Positions 38,101 to 50,900 of a stretch of DNA of 64,000 nucleotides are shown one piece after another. The notes beneath the pieces are model-generated. The model saw only the letters and a list, made by a program, of their open reading frames with translations. It was not told where the DNA came from and did no database searches. This DNA is from Dromaius novaehollandiae (taxonomy: Eukaryota > Chordata > Aves > Casuariiformes > Dromaiidae): positions 23,527,501-23,591,500 of the forward strand of contig NC_088099.1 of the NCBI RefSeq assembly GCF_036370855.1, given 5' to 3'. Numbering within the stretch: position 1 is the stretch's first letter; each line of letters opens with the position of its first letter. A program made the position numbers and the translations under genes.

Positions 38101-41100
38101 CTGGACATCATGGAACATTTTGTTATGTACTCACCCCCTTGGGTCTGGAAACACTGTTGCCACCTTCATGTGTCATATGGCCCAAGATTTTGCAGATTAA
38201 ATGCTCTCCTTTCTTGCCCCCAGTCTCTCAGACACTGGATTTACAGCCCAAGTTTAATGCTGTAAAATGGGTCTGCTTCAGAAGTTCTTGTGGTATCTTA
38301 CTTGCTTGTGGAGTCAACTAAGGGGAAACTGCTCTGCCCTACTAGCTTAAAATTTTTTTCATTGTTTGTGCTGGTTGTGTGTACCCACAGGGCATCAAAA
38401 CTGTACTCTGCTTTGGGGGAGAACGGAAGCTTGAGTAAGAGCATAGACAATTTTTGGAGGATTTGGCGGGGTAGAAGGGTCAAGTGAGAAGATGGGAAAA
38501 GGGAAAGTGTGTGTTAGTGCATTGAATGTAAAAATCTGGAAAGCGTCTGTGACACTTTCTCTGGCACAGGTTCAAACACTGAACTTCTGCTGGCCAGGGA
38601 CTTTAGCATGAAAAGAGCACCAGATGGAAGAATAGATACTTTTCTGCCTGTTATGGATAGGAGTACACTCCTTCCTTTCCAATCATTGCTGACAGAAGGG
38701 AAGGTCAAGAATCAGTGCCATTAACTTCACTTCTGTTACTAGTGAAAAACGAGCTGCCTTTGTTAGTTCTGTTTGATGGAAAGGACAGCTTTTAAAGCAG
38801 TGGTTAAGTCTGCAGTAGCAATGATGGACATCCTCTGGGCTGTCTGCTACTACAACAATAATACTGGATAGATGTCCTTAGTAGGACAGGTGTCTTTATC
38901 TTTCCACCTACTGACCCATTATGCAGCAAGAGAAGTCCTACTTGCATGGATATACAGTTAATATGAGCAAGGCTCTTTATGGAAGAACTGTGATAGAGCG
39001 AGATTAAGACTTCAATTCTGCAGAGTTCCACTGGGATTTGGTACCTTACAAATGTTTAACTAATGACTCTTACTACCTGATCTGCCTTAATTACATGAAT
39101 AAGCAGGGTCTAGCTGATTTGCCAATGGTAAAGCCAGTCATATCTCTGCTGCACATATCAAATAGAGCCTTGTTACAGTATTGTGTTCTATAAACTGTGT
39201 GTTAAATCTGGGTTCATAAACAATATGTGGAGATTACATTGGTGTTTGTTATTCCTCATTTTGTGATATGAAATACCACTGCTTTCAAACAGTGTACATG
39301 CACAAACAAATGAAGGAGGTAATCCTAATTAGTGTTAAAACAAAGGTACAGGTATGTGTTGGATCATATTTAGACCATTTAAGTAGGGACTTGGAGCAAT
39401 GCAGAACAACCTACTGATGGTATATGCCTAAAAAGAGTAAATCATTTAAGTACTTTCATTTTAAGGTTAAAACCTTCTGTAGATGCCTGAGCAGAGGCTT
39501 TTAAAAGCTTAGTGTTGCAGTTCCCATGTTACTGTGTTTATTACTATGACTGTAAGAGTTATGCTGGTCTGCTGCTTCTCCTGACATTGCCACCATCCTT
39601 AACGTATGCACTCAGGCCTGTAGATGTGCTCTGAAACCTTCATTTCTGAGTTCCCCCTACCCGAGTAAGGATGAGGCAGGCAGCATGAAGTTTAGGTCTC
39701 TCTGTGGTGGGTGTCACTGGGGCAAAGGAAGGATGTGCTGTGGGAGGAGGAGGAGGAGTACAGTAGTGATAATGGATTGTCCACTTCTGGAAAACTAGTG
39801 TGCACATGCTTCCTGGGAAACTGGACTGCTGCTGCCAGTACCCACCTGAGGCAGCATCCAAGCAGCTGACCTCCGAATCCCTTTCTTTCAGTGTTTAGAG
39901 CATGTACCTAGGATATGGGATGTTTTAGCTCCTCTTTATATTGGGGAGATTTGAACCTATACCTTCATAGTATGCTAGGGATTCATTCTCCTGTTATGAC
40001 ACACTCTGTGCAGCAAAGCCCTTTGTGCCTCCTTCTGAAGTTAGGCTTCTGGTGGGAAAAGTGTGTAAGTCGTGGATCCAAAAGGAGATGGATTATCCAT
40101 GAATCTGTGCCTCACTCATCAGGAGTGAGGACAAAGAAGATTTTATCCAGAACTTAACTTCAGAGGGCTAATCGCTACAGTTTCTTGTTCCAGTGGGGCT
40201 GGCTTATGAAAAAGTGGGAGAGGTAAGATGAGGTTAGTATCGGAGTCAGTAAAAGAAAAGATACGTACACTTCTCCTGCCTTAGCTCCTATGGATGTGTA
40301 GTCACCATGCTTAGTATGGAGGTCGCTTTTGCTTTTGGTTCACAGTATCCAAAGGACTTTTAAGAGGATGGAGTTTATTCACTTTCCTATGGATGTCCTT
40401 CATAGTATTTATCATATAGTATAACTGAGTGTTTGAGAAACACTGCATGTGGAAGGGAAGGCCCTAGAGATGAGAACAAAAAGTCTTTGCCAGTTTTGAG
40501 TACCCAGCTTTGTCAAAGCTTTGACTTGAGTTTTCAGTTTTTAGTGTTACATTGCATTTTCTATATTCACATTACATCTCTTGTAGACTTCAGTTGCGGC
40601 TGTTGCTATTTATCATTTTTGTGTCAGAAGTTGAGTCAAATACTCAGTATTTTAGAATATGTCTAGTGATCGCATATAGAAAGTCACGTTTGTTTCATGT
40701 AAGAATTCTGACAGATGCACAGTAAAATCCAGCTCCTTAAAATAACTGTCTGTAACCTTACATGCACTTGCTGGAGATGCCCGTCATCTTTGTTGTACTT
40801 TCAGACACAGGTGACAAATAAAGAAGGATTCAGGCAAGCAAGCTGTATATTTGGTATATATGCACTGGAGATAACAGAATTTCGAGCTGCTGGTGCTCTT
40901 CCATTCCTATTATAAGCATCCAGAGCTCTATTTGTATTTTGAAAGTAAGGTGATATAAATATCACTTCCATCTCCTTGCCTCCTTTTCACTGTAACAGCT
41001 CTAGGGACTGTCTGGACCTCCTCTGTCAAGTCTTTTGAGTTCAGATAAAAGTTACTCTCTTTTCTGGAGCTGTCTTCTCCAGGTTATCAGAGAAACCTTT

Positions 41101-41921
41101 TCCTTCTGCTAGTTTTCTACATGTTCCCCTGGCTGTTGTCAATGAGAACTGCTATCCTAAACCCTCTAAGACTGCTTGAAGGTAGCTATATTTAGACAGC
41201 CTCATCAGCCAGAGCACTGACATTTATTTATTTCATGCTCTATGGGCACCTAGTGATACCTAATGATAAAAATTTGCCTAATGATAAGAATTTGCTCATC
41301 TTAGAAGGGAACTTGAGCAACATAAACAATGAACATGAGCAACATACAGTTGAAGTATTCTTCTTTGTATTTTGATACTATGGTGAAGAACTATATGGTG
41401 TGGGGGAACTCTGGCAGATGGTCAAGATGTTATGAGATGCAAAAGGGTAATTTATAGTGTAGCAAGAGGATATAGGGCACCTCCCAAGGACCAGCTTGCT
41501 CAGTGCACACTGTTTAGCCTGAACATAACACTGTGGCTCCTCTCTACATTTGCTTCGTGTTTCAGGTGCAGCAGTTTGATAGACCAAATAAACTGAATCC
41601 CCTATGAGTGCATAAGGTTTGGGTGTTGTTATGGGAGCAAGAGATTAGAAAGGTCTGCATTGCAAAAAGCTTTCTCAGTATTTGTTAGCATCTAGTCCTT
41701 TTCAAAAAGAAATGAAAAGGCAAAGTTTGGTGTAGATTACATTTTCTGAAATGTATTCTGGTGTCATGTTCTGTTCTTTCCTCTTCACTTGCAGCATGAA
41801 CAGGTTAAACACCTTACCAAGAGGGTTTGGCTCTTTACCAGCTCTGGAGGTTCTTGACTTGACTTATAACAACTTAAATGAAAATTCTTTACCTGGAAAC
41901 TTCTTCTATCTGAGTAAGAAA

Positions 41922-41955
<34 letters not shown>

Positions 41956-44900
41956 CTATAAATCTTCCGGATATGATGCTTTGCTTTCTGCAGGCAAAAT
42001 TTATTTGATAGAGCCAAACTCCAACAGAATTTTTCAGATATTTATGTTTCTGTTCTTTGGGTCCTCTTGAATATTTCTACATAGCTCAGCAATATGTATC
42101 ATTGATATACAGTCACCTGACACCACTGGACATGAGAAGACTTGGTTAGTAATGGTATATTAGTTTTCTTCTGAGTAATATTTCTTTGGGTCTCACACTT
42201 AGTTAAAACTTTATGGAAGCTGGAAAGCCTCAGGGGACAGTAAATAGTGTAACTGTTGGGTGTTGATTCTGAAAATAATTGGGTTCTTAATGGTTCGTTA
42301 TCATAAGTTTTAAGAGCTTGTGAGTGTTTTAAGTGTCTAGTGTGTTAAAAATATGCTAAGGTTGCAGAGCTTGGCACTGAAATGGTGGAACTGAGCTGAC
42401 CTTTATGTGCATTAAAGAGCATGCTCATGTAGTTAAAATAAGTGTATTGTAATGCATATGTGCAAAAGGACTGAATTAGGGTTGCCTAAGCAACTTAAAT
42501 TCTTACTTTTTCTAGCTTTCAGTGATTCTGCTACCTTACAAATCTTTTCAGTGTACTGTGCTGAAGTGACTTCAGGATCCGTGCATTAAGCAGCAAAATG
42601 GACAGGCAAGGGGAGGGGAAGGAATGCTGCAGTCTGTGAAATATTCTGTGACTAACCAGACAGTGGGAAATCTTAAAATGGTCGTCATTAAAAATGGTCT
42701 GATTTAATTATATGAAAAGAAGAGGCAGAAACTGCATAAGAAAAATAGAATCTTTTCCCTGGAGGAGAGGAGGTTTTCTCACCTGGCTGCCATCCTTTCC
42801 TCTGTCCCCCCCCTCTGTTCTTTGTATGTCTCCATTTAAATTTTCTTGCAAACTGTCATGTATGCTCATTCAATAATATCAAGCTACATGATTGTGCTAG
42901 GTCAACCTTTTTCTCTGTGAATTTCATAGAGAAGACGTGTGAAAATTACAAATGATTCAATTTGAGTCGCAGTATTGGGTACTTACTCTCTTTTAAGGTC
43001 TCTCCCCAGTGTTAGGCTGTGCTTTCTGTAGTGTTAAATACAGGCATGCATTTGTCCAAAAAAACTCTGCTAATCTTTTGTGTTTATTTAGGATGCAAAT
43101 TGGGGTAATGAATAAGAATCGGGGGTAATAGAGTAATGACTCTATCCTGACAGCTGAGCATTGAAACTATGTGCCAGACCCTGCCAGAGTCTACTGTTGT
43201 AGAAATTGTTAATTGTGCCAGTTCTTCTGAATATAGATGTTTTCCTGAACTCACCAACAATACAATAAGCCAGTAAATCTAAGTTTGACCTGCTTGTTGT
43301 TATTGTGTGCCCTGGGTATGTCAAAGGCTTTTCACCAAGTCAGGGTTATTAATCAAACCTGACTCCCTTTTATTGATTAGACCTCAAATGTTTGGGTTAT
43401 ATGTCACCCTGTTTATATATTGCTATTTAATTTGCAGCCACCCTGCGTGCACTCTATCTAAGTGACAACGATTTTGAAATCCTGCCGCCAGATATTGGGA
43501 AGCTCACAAAGTTGCAGATAGTAAGTAATTTATCTAAATTCTTGGAAAATCAATTCACTTTCACAATGCTTGTAGGAGTAGAATCTAGTCAATCTGAGAA
43601 GTAGTAAGGTATGTTTGCAGGAATAGACCACTATACCTGGAACTGTTTCTTATTTATCAGCAGACACTTGTAAATAAATTGGAAGAATTGAGCATTTGAG
43701 GGAAGGGTGGGGTAGACAGAGTAGGGTTCTGTTTTAGGCTGCTTTGTGGTAACTGGAAATTGTTTTGACTACTTTATATTCTCTCTTAGCTGAGTCTTAG
43801 AGACAATGATTTGATATCACTGCCTAAAGAAATTGGTGAGCTCACTCAGCTTAAGGAACTTCATATCCAGGGAAATCGTCTTACTGTGCTGCCCCCAGAA
43901 CTAGGTAAGATTGTAGACAATCATTTATTTGAATAATTATGATTATGATGCACTGTGTTTCCTCTAAAACAAAACCAGTTGTTAAGCTTTAAAAAATGCT
44001 TATGCTGAGGTCATCATTGCTGCTAATATTACTTTCCTCCCCAAAACACTCACTCTCTTTCACTCTTACTGATATGCAGGAGGGACCAGAAGATGTTGCA
44101 TGTTTGGCTTTAGTAGATTTTTACATGTTATGTATTCCTTGTGTATTAGTCCACCTGACTGCCAATTTGTATAGAATATCCTGCTTTATATAGCATATAT
44201 AGAGTATTGGCTCTGCAACATTATTCTTGTCTCTGACTGAGTGTCAGAAAACACTCATAGTGCTGAAAACACTATTTGGGTCAGCAAAAACTACGTTAAG
44301 CAGAAATGACAGCAGTAGGAGTGGCTTTCTGTGACTCTTTCTGTAAAAATGGAAGTTTGGTCAACTAGAGTAAAATATAGCTAAATCAGAGAAATTTTTT
44401 GTTTTTCCTGTTTCAGTAGCCTGTCATTTTTACTGAGTTGGCAGCTCTTTCACTTTAAACAGTGAAGCTGGTTGATGTACTTTGAATCTGTGATATCGAC
44501 CATTTGTATAAGATTAAAAGTAGCTTTTTTTCAACCTACCAGGTAGAGTTCTTCTTTGAAACTTAAATATATCGATTTTGATGAATTTGTATTTCAGTAC
44601 TTCATTTTGTGTAAGAGCATTAACTTCACTAGAAGTTGTGCCAATTTGTGCCAAGCCTGAATTTGGTTTAAAGGTCTTTCATGACAATTGCCTGTTGTTG
44701 AAACACCTGTTATGTAGGTGTTTTTCCTTGTTTCCTGTTACTGTGGGCTGTTATGTCAGGATGCTTCCTTGTTTCTAATCGTTCCTTCCAAATAGTATTT
44801 CCTAAAACCAAATAAGATAGTGCCTGAACTGTTGCATGATACAGCAGAATTATTTGTTGTCACAAAAGTGCTTCAGCCCTTTAGGGAAAGCAGTATTTGG

Positions 44901-47900
44901 TATCCCTGTGCATAAGTGTGATAGTCTGCAATACATGCTTCATGTTATATGTGGTGTTGCTAAGCATTTTGTTTTAAACAGCATAGGAAAAGTGTCTGCT
45001 TTTTTCTACAGAGTGAGGGAAGTGCATTTGTTTTACCTCTGTTTGTTCACCCACCATGGGTTTTTTCACTGTTATCAATGTAGCAGACTACAAGATGCTG
45101 ATGATTCTTCTCTTCTTATCGCTGGTGAATGAAAGTTGCTCTCGTCTCCTTCATTTCAGATGTTCATGTTTTAAACTCTGTGACACTGATGTATGCTTTC
45201 TTTAGCTTTTTGTCACAGTCATGTTTAGTCTCTTTCAACTGCAGTAACATTTCGGAAGTGTGCAATATCTATGAATGTACTTTTCTGTGGATTCCTGAAT
45301 TATAACTTTGGATTTTTCCTGAAAGTGGAAGTTATATGTTGAACTGAGTCTGAGCACCTTCTGTTGCTAATTAAATGTTCTAAACATACTGCTGTCTTAC
45401 AGTCATAACAGCGAATTTGCTTCAGATGGTTTTACAATCATTGCCCATTCTACAGAACCGTACCACGATCTGGCAGAAAAAGGGCTTGTAGTTTTGATCC
45501 ACCTCATGAGGATGAGGTCATTGACATAACTGAAATGCTTGTCACTTCTGTTCTTTACTACTCAACTGCACTTCTATAAATTATACCTCTGTGTATAAAG
45601 TTTCACTTTATGGTCATATTTAGGAAGTTCATTAATCGATTCAGTAATGATCTGTTGGCCTGATTTCTGTTGTAGTCTGTAATGTGCAGTGCCAGAAGTA
45701 TGTCAAATACTTAAAACATCTTAGATTTTGGGCGCTTTTTACAGAGAACATTACACTGAAGTCTAGGTTTGTAACTTGTGCAACTTGCAAGCATATTTAC
45801 TGTGAAAAAGATATTCTGCTTATTTGTTAAATATCTAGCAGACATTTAGGGAATCCAGTTTAGTAAACAGAACACTGGACTAGGCTTTAGAAGACTTCCT
45901 TGAGACAAGGTAGGAGAAGACCACAGGCAAGCATGAGTTTACTGAATGATTAGAAAAAGTCACTTCATCTCTGCAGTCCTGTTTTCCCTTCTGCAAACTA
46001 GGGACAATTTAGAGAAGCATTCCTTTGCAGACAGCTTTGACAACCACAAATAAAAGGTGGTGTGCAAGTGTTGTACCCTAATGAATGGAGTACTAATTAC
46101 ATAGTCACAATTTGTGGAAAAAACCAATTTTACCTGCTGCCCAAGGTCTCCCTCCTAAATTTTTTAAATGGAATTATAATGTAAGGAGAACTATCTAAAT
46201 ACTTTGTGCTGTGCATATTGAATAAATAGCTTTTCAATGAGCAGGTGCTATTTGCATTAATTGGAGGTACTGTTGTTCCATTTAAAATAAACAAACCTCC
46301 CTCTCTCATTATTGCTCTCTTAATTAAAGATGCTGAAGGCTTTTGACTGGCTTATGAGTCTTAGTAGCTTGGGCACTAGTGGACAAGAGTGAGTCATTAG
46401 GTGTTCATTTACCAGGGAGATGGGCACAATATAAACTCCAGAATAAAACCGTATATTTGAGGGTGGTGAGGTGGTGGGAGCCTGGTAATCTAAATTTAAA
46501 AGTAATCGTGCTTATGGAAGTAAGTGCAGAAGAAATTATGGAGAGTAGGGTATGAGAAAAGGCCATAGATAGGCATCGGGATCAAAATATATCAATAAAT
46601 AAAACCCTTTAGCCTGCTGTTAACTTCACCTGGTGTGGCTGAGCGTGGCACGAGTCAGTGTGAGGGCTAGTGGAGATCAGTATTATCCTTATCACATTTA
46701 GCAGAGAATACCTACCATTAATTTAAGAAAATAAATATTCTTGCCCAAGAGGGAATGAGGAGACTAGAACAGAGTATTGGTTCTCTTGATGAGGATGCTT
46801 GTCTGTAAATACAGTATGTGTGGATGATGAATGCAGGAAATGGCCGGGAGTAGGTGGGTGGAATTCACAGCTTGTTTTTATCATTTGTCTCTCAAAACCC
46901 TGTTCATGAGGAATGGTGGTGGGCAGTCATATATAAACTTTAAAGAGGTGCTGGCATTTTTTTCCCCTAGCATTTAAAAGGTTACGTGCTGCATTGTGAG
47001 ACAAATAAATCATGATTCACTGCAACAACAGAGTTGCAGTCAGTTATATAAATTGCCAAGGAAGCACTAAATCTGTCACTTTGTGTATTCTGACCATTTA
47101 ACAATTGGAATGGTGTTTGGAAAGAAAGCTGAGTAGAAACAAGGAACCACGTAAAGTGGCAGATGCAATTAGTAAGATCAATGATGGTGTTTTAAGTTCA
47201 TTGCATGGTCATTTGGGTGGACCATGTAAAAGATTTTGTTAGTAGAGTCAGCAGAGTAAGAGTACTATATGGTGCAGAATTATTCACAAAGTTCTAGTCA
47301 CATGTAAATAGCTGCACAGGGAATGTAACTTACCTTTGGGTTTGCTTTTTTCAGATGAAAACAGATAGCGTTATTTTAGAAACTCCCATTTTAATGTTGA
47401 CTTTAATTACCTTGCTCCTAACACACATGTGCACACACATGCAGTATTCATTCTTGTTTAGGCATGTGGGAAGAAGAGTCATTTCCAAGGATGCATTTTT
47501 AATTATCATCTTATTTTCCCAAAACTGAATGTTGGAATCAGATGGCTTTGAAGTATATGATTCAATACTGTTCTAGTTCTACTGTTCTAACTAGGGAGTA
47601 AGGTGCATACTTGAAAAATGGAAAATTCCAGCTTTTAAAAAAAGTCTTGATGGGATAAGTAGCTGTGTTTCCTTTTAAGGAGGGTGAAGCATTTTCGTAA
47701 ACTGTTTATCAAGATGGCTAAGTAATTCTTCCATCATTTTTTTTAAACAGCTAAATTATCTTCTAGGAATAAAGTATTGGCTTTAAATAGAAAAGGTCAA
47801 GAAAACCTGCCAAAAGTCTGAGTATTTTCGTCATAGAAAGACATTTCAGATTAGGCTTTTGAAATTAATCTAGAATTTGTGAGTGAATATTATATTACTC

Positions 47901-50900
47901 AAAGTAGTTGCTGCAATTATTTGTTGAAGTTTAATATTAATTGAAATAGCAGTTTAGGTAATTATAACAGGCATGTGCAAACATAGGAATCGTGTTTCAC
48001 GAAAGGTACTTCTTTTTAAGTATACTTCGGGTGAACGCCAAACTTTTCTTCTTGCTGTATAAACTATCGCTACACTCTTCCTGTGTCACAAGACAAGGCT
48101 GTTCACGTCTGCAAGTTCAGCCCTCTCGTGTTTGTTGGAGGCCTGAATGTCTTGGGACCATCTGGACACCAGCTTCTGAGCATTGGAGCAGCTATTTGGT
48201 ACTTTGCAGTTTTAGAAATTACCTGTTCCTAGTTTGGGAACTAAGGAAAAGGTGATGTAAGAGAATAAGGAGCTTTATTAAACTTCCCAGTGAATAGACA
48301 AAAGAACATGTTTTCCAGGACTGCTGATATGGTAGTTATTAGTTAAGGAATAATAGAAAAATGCACTTGACAGAGTAGGTCACAGTCAGATTATTTATAT
48401 AAGTAATAGCATTTCTGAAAACTTGTGAATATTCTAATTGTGTTGCTTAATGACAAATATTGGTCTATTTATTATTTCAGGCTTAGTTTAAGGTAAAACA
48501 AACTTTTTATATAATTAACAACCTGACAAATTCCATAGAGTAGTTTATGAGAGTTAAGGTATATGGGATGAGATGAGAACTCTGCAAAATTTCATTATAC
48601 CCAGACCGATATTTTCTATAGCCAGTTATTAGATTTACATCACAGGCATTCATTTCCTTATACTGCTGTAATTCTTGCCAAACTTTCCAAGATTCAGCTT
48701 TGATCTTATTTTAAAACATGCATCCTTTTATTTTTAAAACATGCAAAGCCTAGTATTGCTTCTCAGATGACTACAGTGTGTGTATAGCCTTTCCTCATGT
48801 TGACTGTGTTCTGATCCGAAGCACTATTAGCATAATAATGACGTTTCTATCAGCAGATATTTTGTCTATTCTGTCAGAAGCTAGTAGGTAAGAGTACTGT
48901 AATCAGAAGCAATCAGGGCAAATGTGTTATTTGTTGTTTTTTGCTCATTTTATGTGTTTCATGATACTTAAAATTGGTTTCACTGTTTCTTCTGTGTCTT
49001 CAGCTACAAATATTTGTATGGAAGTTTCAAAGGTATAAAGAGGCGAAAGGAATACCATGAATCTTTTTTCAGCTCTTACCTTTAAATTAACTAGATTTTG
49101 GTCTGATAGGGACCCTTCAAAGAGACAGTGCTTTGTTGAATTCTTGTGTAATTGAGAATCCCTTGGGAGTGGTTGAGGTTGGTAAAACGTGTAATATATT
49201 TCAAGATAAATTGGGATTCTGATCCTCTAAGCCCATAATACTGCCTGTTCCATTAAAATTTCTTTGATATCAAACTACTTTACATCATATTAATTCTCTT
49301 TGTCCCAAAAAGGACACTTGTCAAAGGTCTGTTGCACAGTATGTTTCTTGGATTCTCAGCTGATGCACTGGGAGCACTTTGAAGTGACCATCATCTTGCT
49401 CCTGGAGATCCCAATAAGACCCCTATATTTGCTACATAGAGCAATGAAGTAAATGTTATTTTCAGCATAACATTTCACTTTTCAAAAAAATGTGAAACTT
49501 TGCAAGTTTTTTAAGTCTTTTAGTAAATGGTCTCTCTCACGTATATTAGGAATGTTAGAGAACTGAATTTAATGTAGTCCTCAGTCATTTGAAATAACTT
49601 TAAAAAGAATATAGAAAGCATTCTGAAATAACTTCTTGGATTTTTGTCAAAATGCTGTTTCTCCTCCAGTTCCCCTTAGCTACCCACACAATGGCATCAG
49701 CCTGGTTGCCTTGGTACCTGCTCCTGAAGGCTGTGCGCTGTGGAGTTTGGCTGTTGAAATAGCTTGATTTGTCATGTGGAAGTGCAAGTCATTAGCACAC
49801 TGTTGTTTGACTGGAAGGGCCTTGTGTACTATATTGAACAAGTTCCTGTTTTGTGGCTTTCAACTGTGAATGTTAATATTGTTTACTGTTTCTGCTAGTC
49901 ATCCCGCTTAAGTCAGATTTGTTGTATGGAGCTTGTAATAGGAATTGCCAGAGCTCACGCTTTGCTCTGAGAGAGTTAACCAGTCTTCCTATTAACAGGA
50001 ATATGGAACTGTGAATTTGTTCAGCCAGTTTAGGTCCATATTCCTACTGTACTTAAGGCCTGAAATATTGTTCATGGGAGAAGTTTTATGCATTCTGTTG
50101 TTTTTCCCAGGCTTCATCTTCAGTCCCAACACATTCTAGGGTGAAAGTCCACTAGTGCCAGACTCCCTGTTACACTTTGGTATAATGATTCTGGCTGACC
50201 TTTGCTATGATGTTGGAATTTCATATAAATATCTCAAAAGAGAGTTTAAAGTGAATTTAGTCCTATGAAAGGTGCTGGCGGGACAGTGCTGGAGAGTAAA
50301 ATCTTCTTCCCATGGAATTGTAATAGCAGTAACTGAAGCAATACTGCTTTGCCCTGTATCACTTCACCTTGACTTCAAGGTTAAAGAATTCAAGATTTAG
50401 TTGGTCTGCTTTACTTTTCTGCTGTGCTCTTTTTGCTGAGAGTCCCAGCAAATGGAATTGCTATTCAGGAATCACATAAAATAATTAGAGTCATTATTTA
50501 ACCTATCAAAGGGAAGAGTAAGAGGAGACTTAGATGCAGAGCATGACTATCTCCATGAGAGGAAAGCACAGATCATGCTTCTGTATTGGAGAAGGGCAGA
50601 ACAAGAAGCAGTGATTGAGAACTAAGGCAGTTTTGTTCAAAATGGAAGAAATAAAGAATGCATTTTAACAAGGTGAGGATTCATTTGAACAGAACACCAG
50701 TGGTAGTGTTTGCATCTCCTGATATTTTTCAGACCAAATGGTTTTCTGTTGGAAATATCTTTGTTAAACACTTGAATTATTGAACTTAGACAGGGATAGC
50801 TGGACAGAGTTCTGCTATTAGCTGTGTTTGAGAGAACATGAGAGTCAGGGTCTGATTGCTGAACCCATTATTGGAAATTCTTATTTAAGTCTTAGAAATT

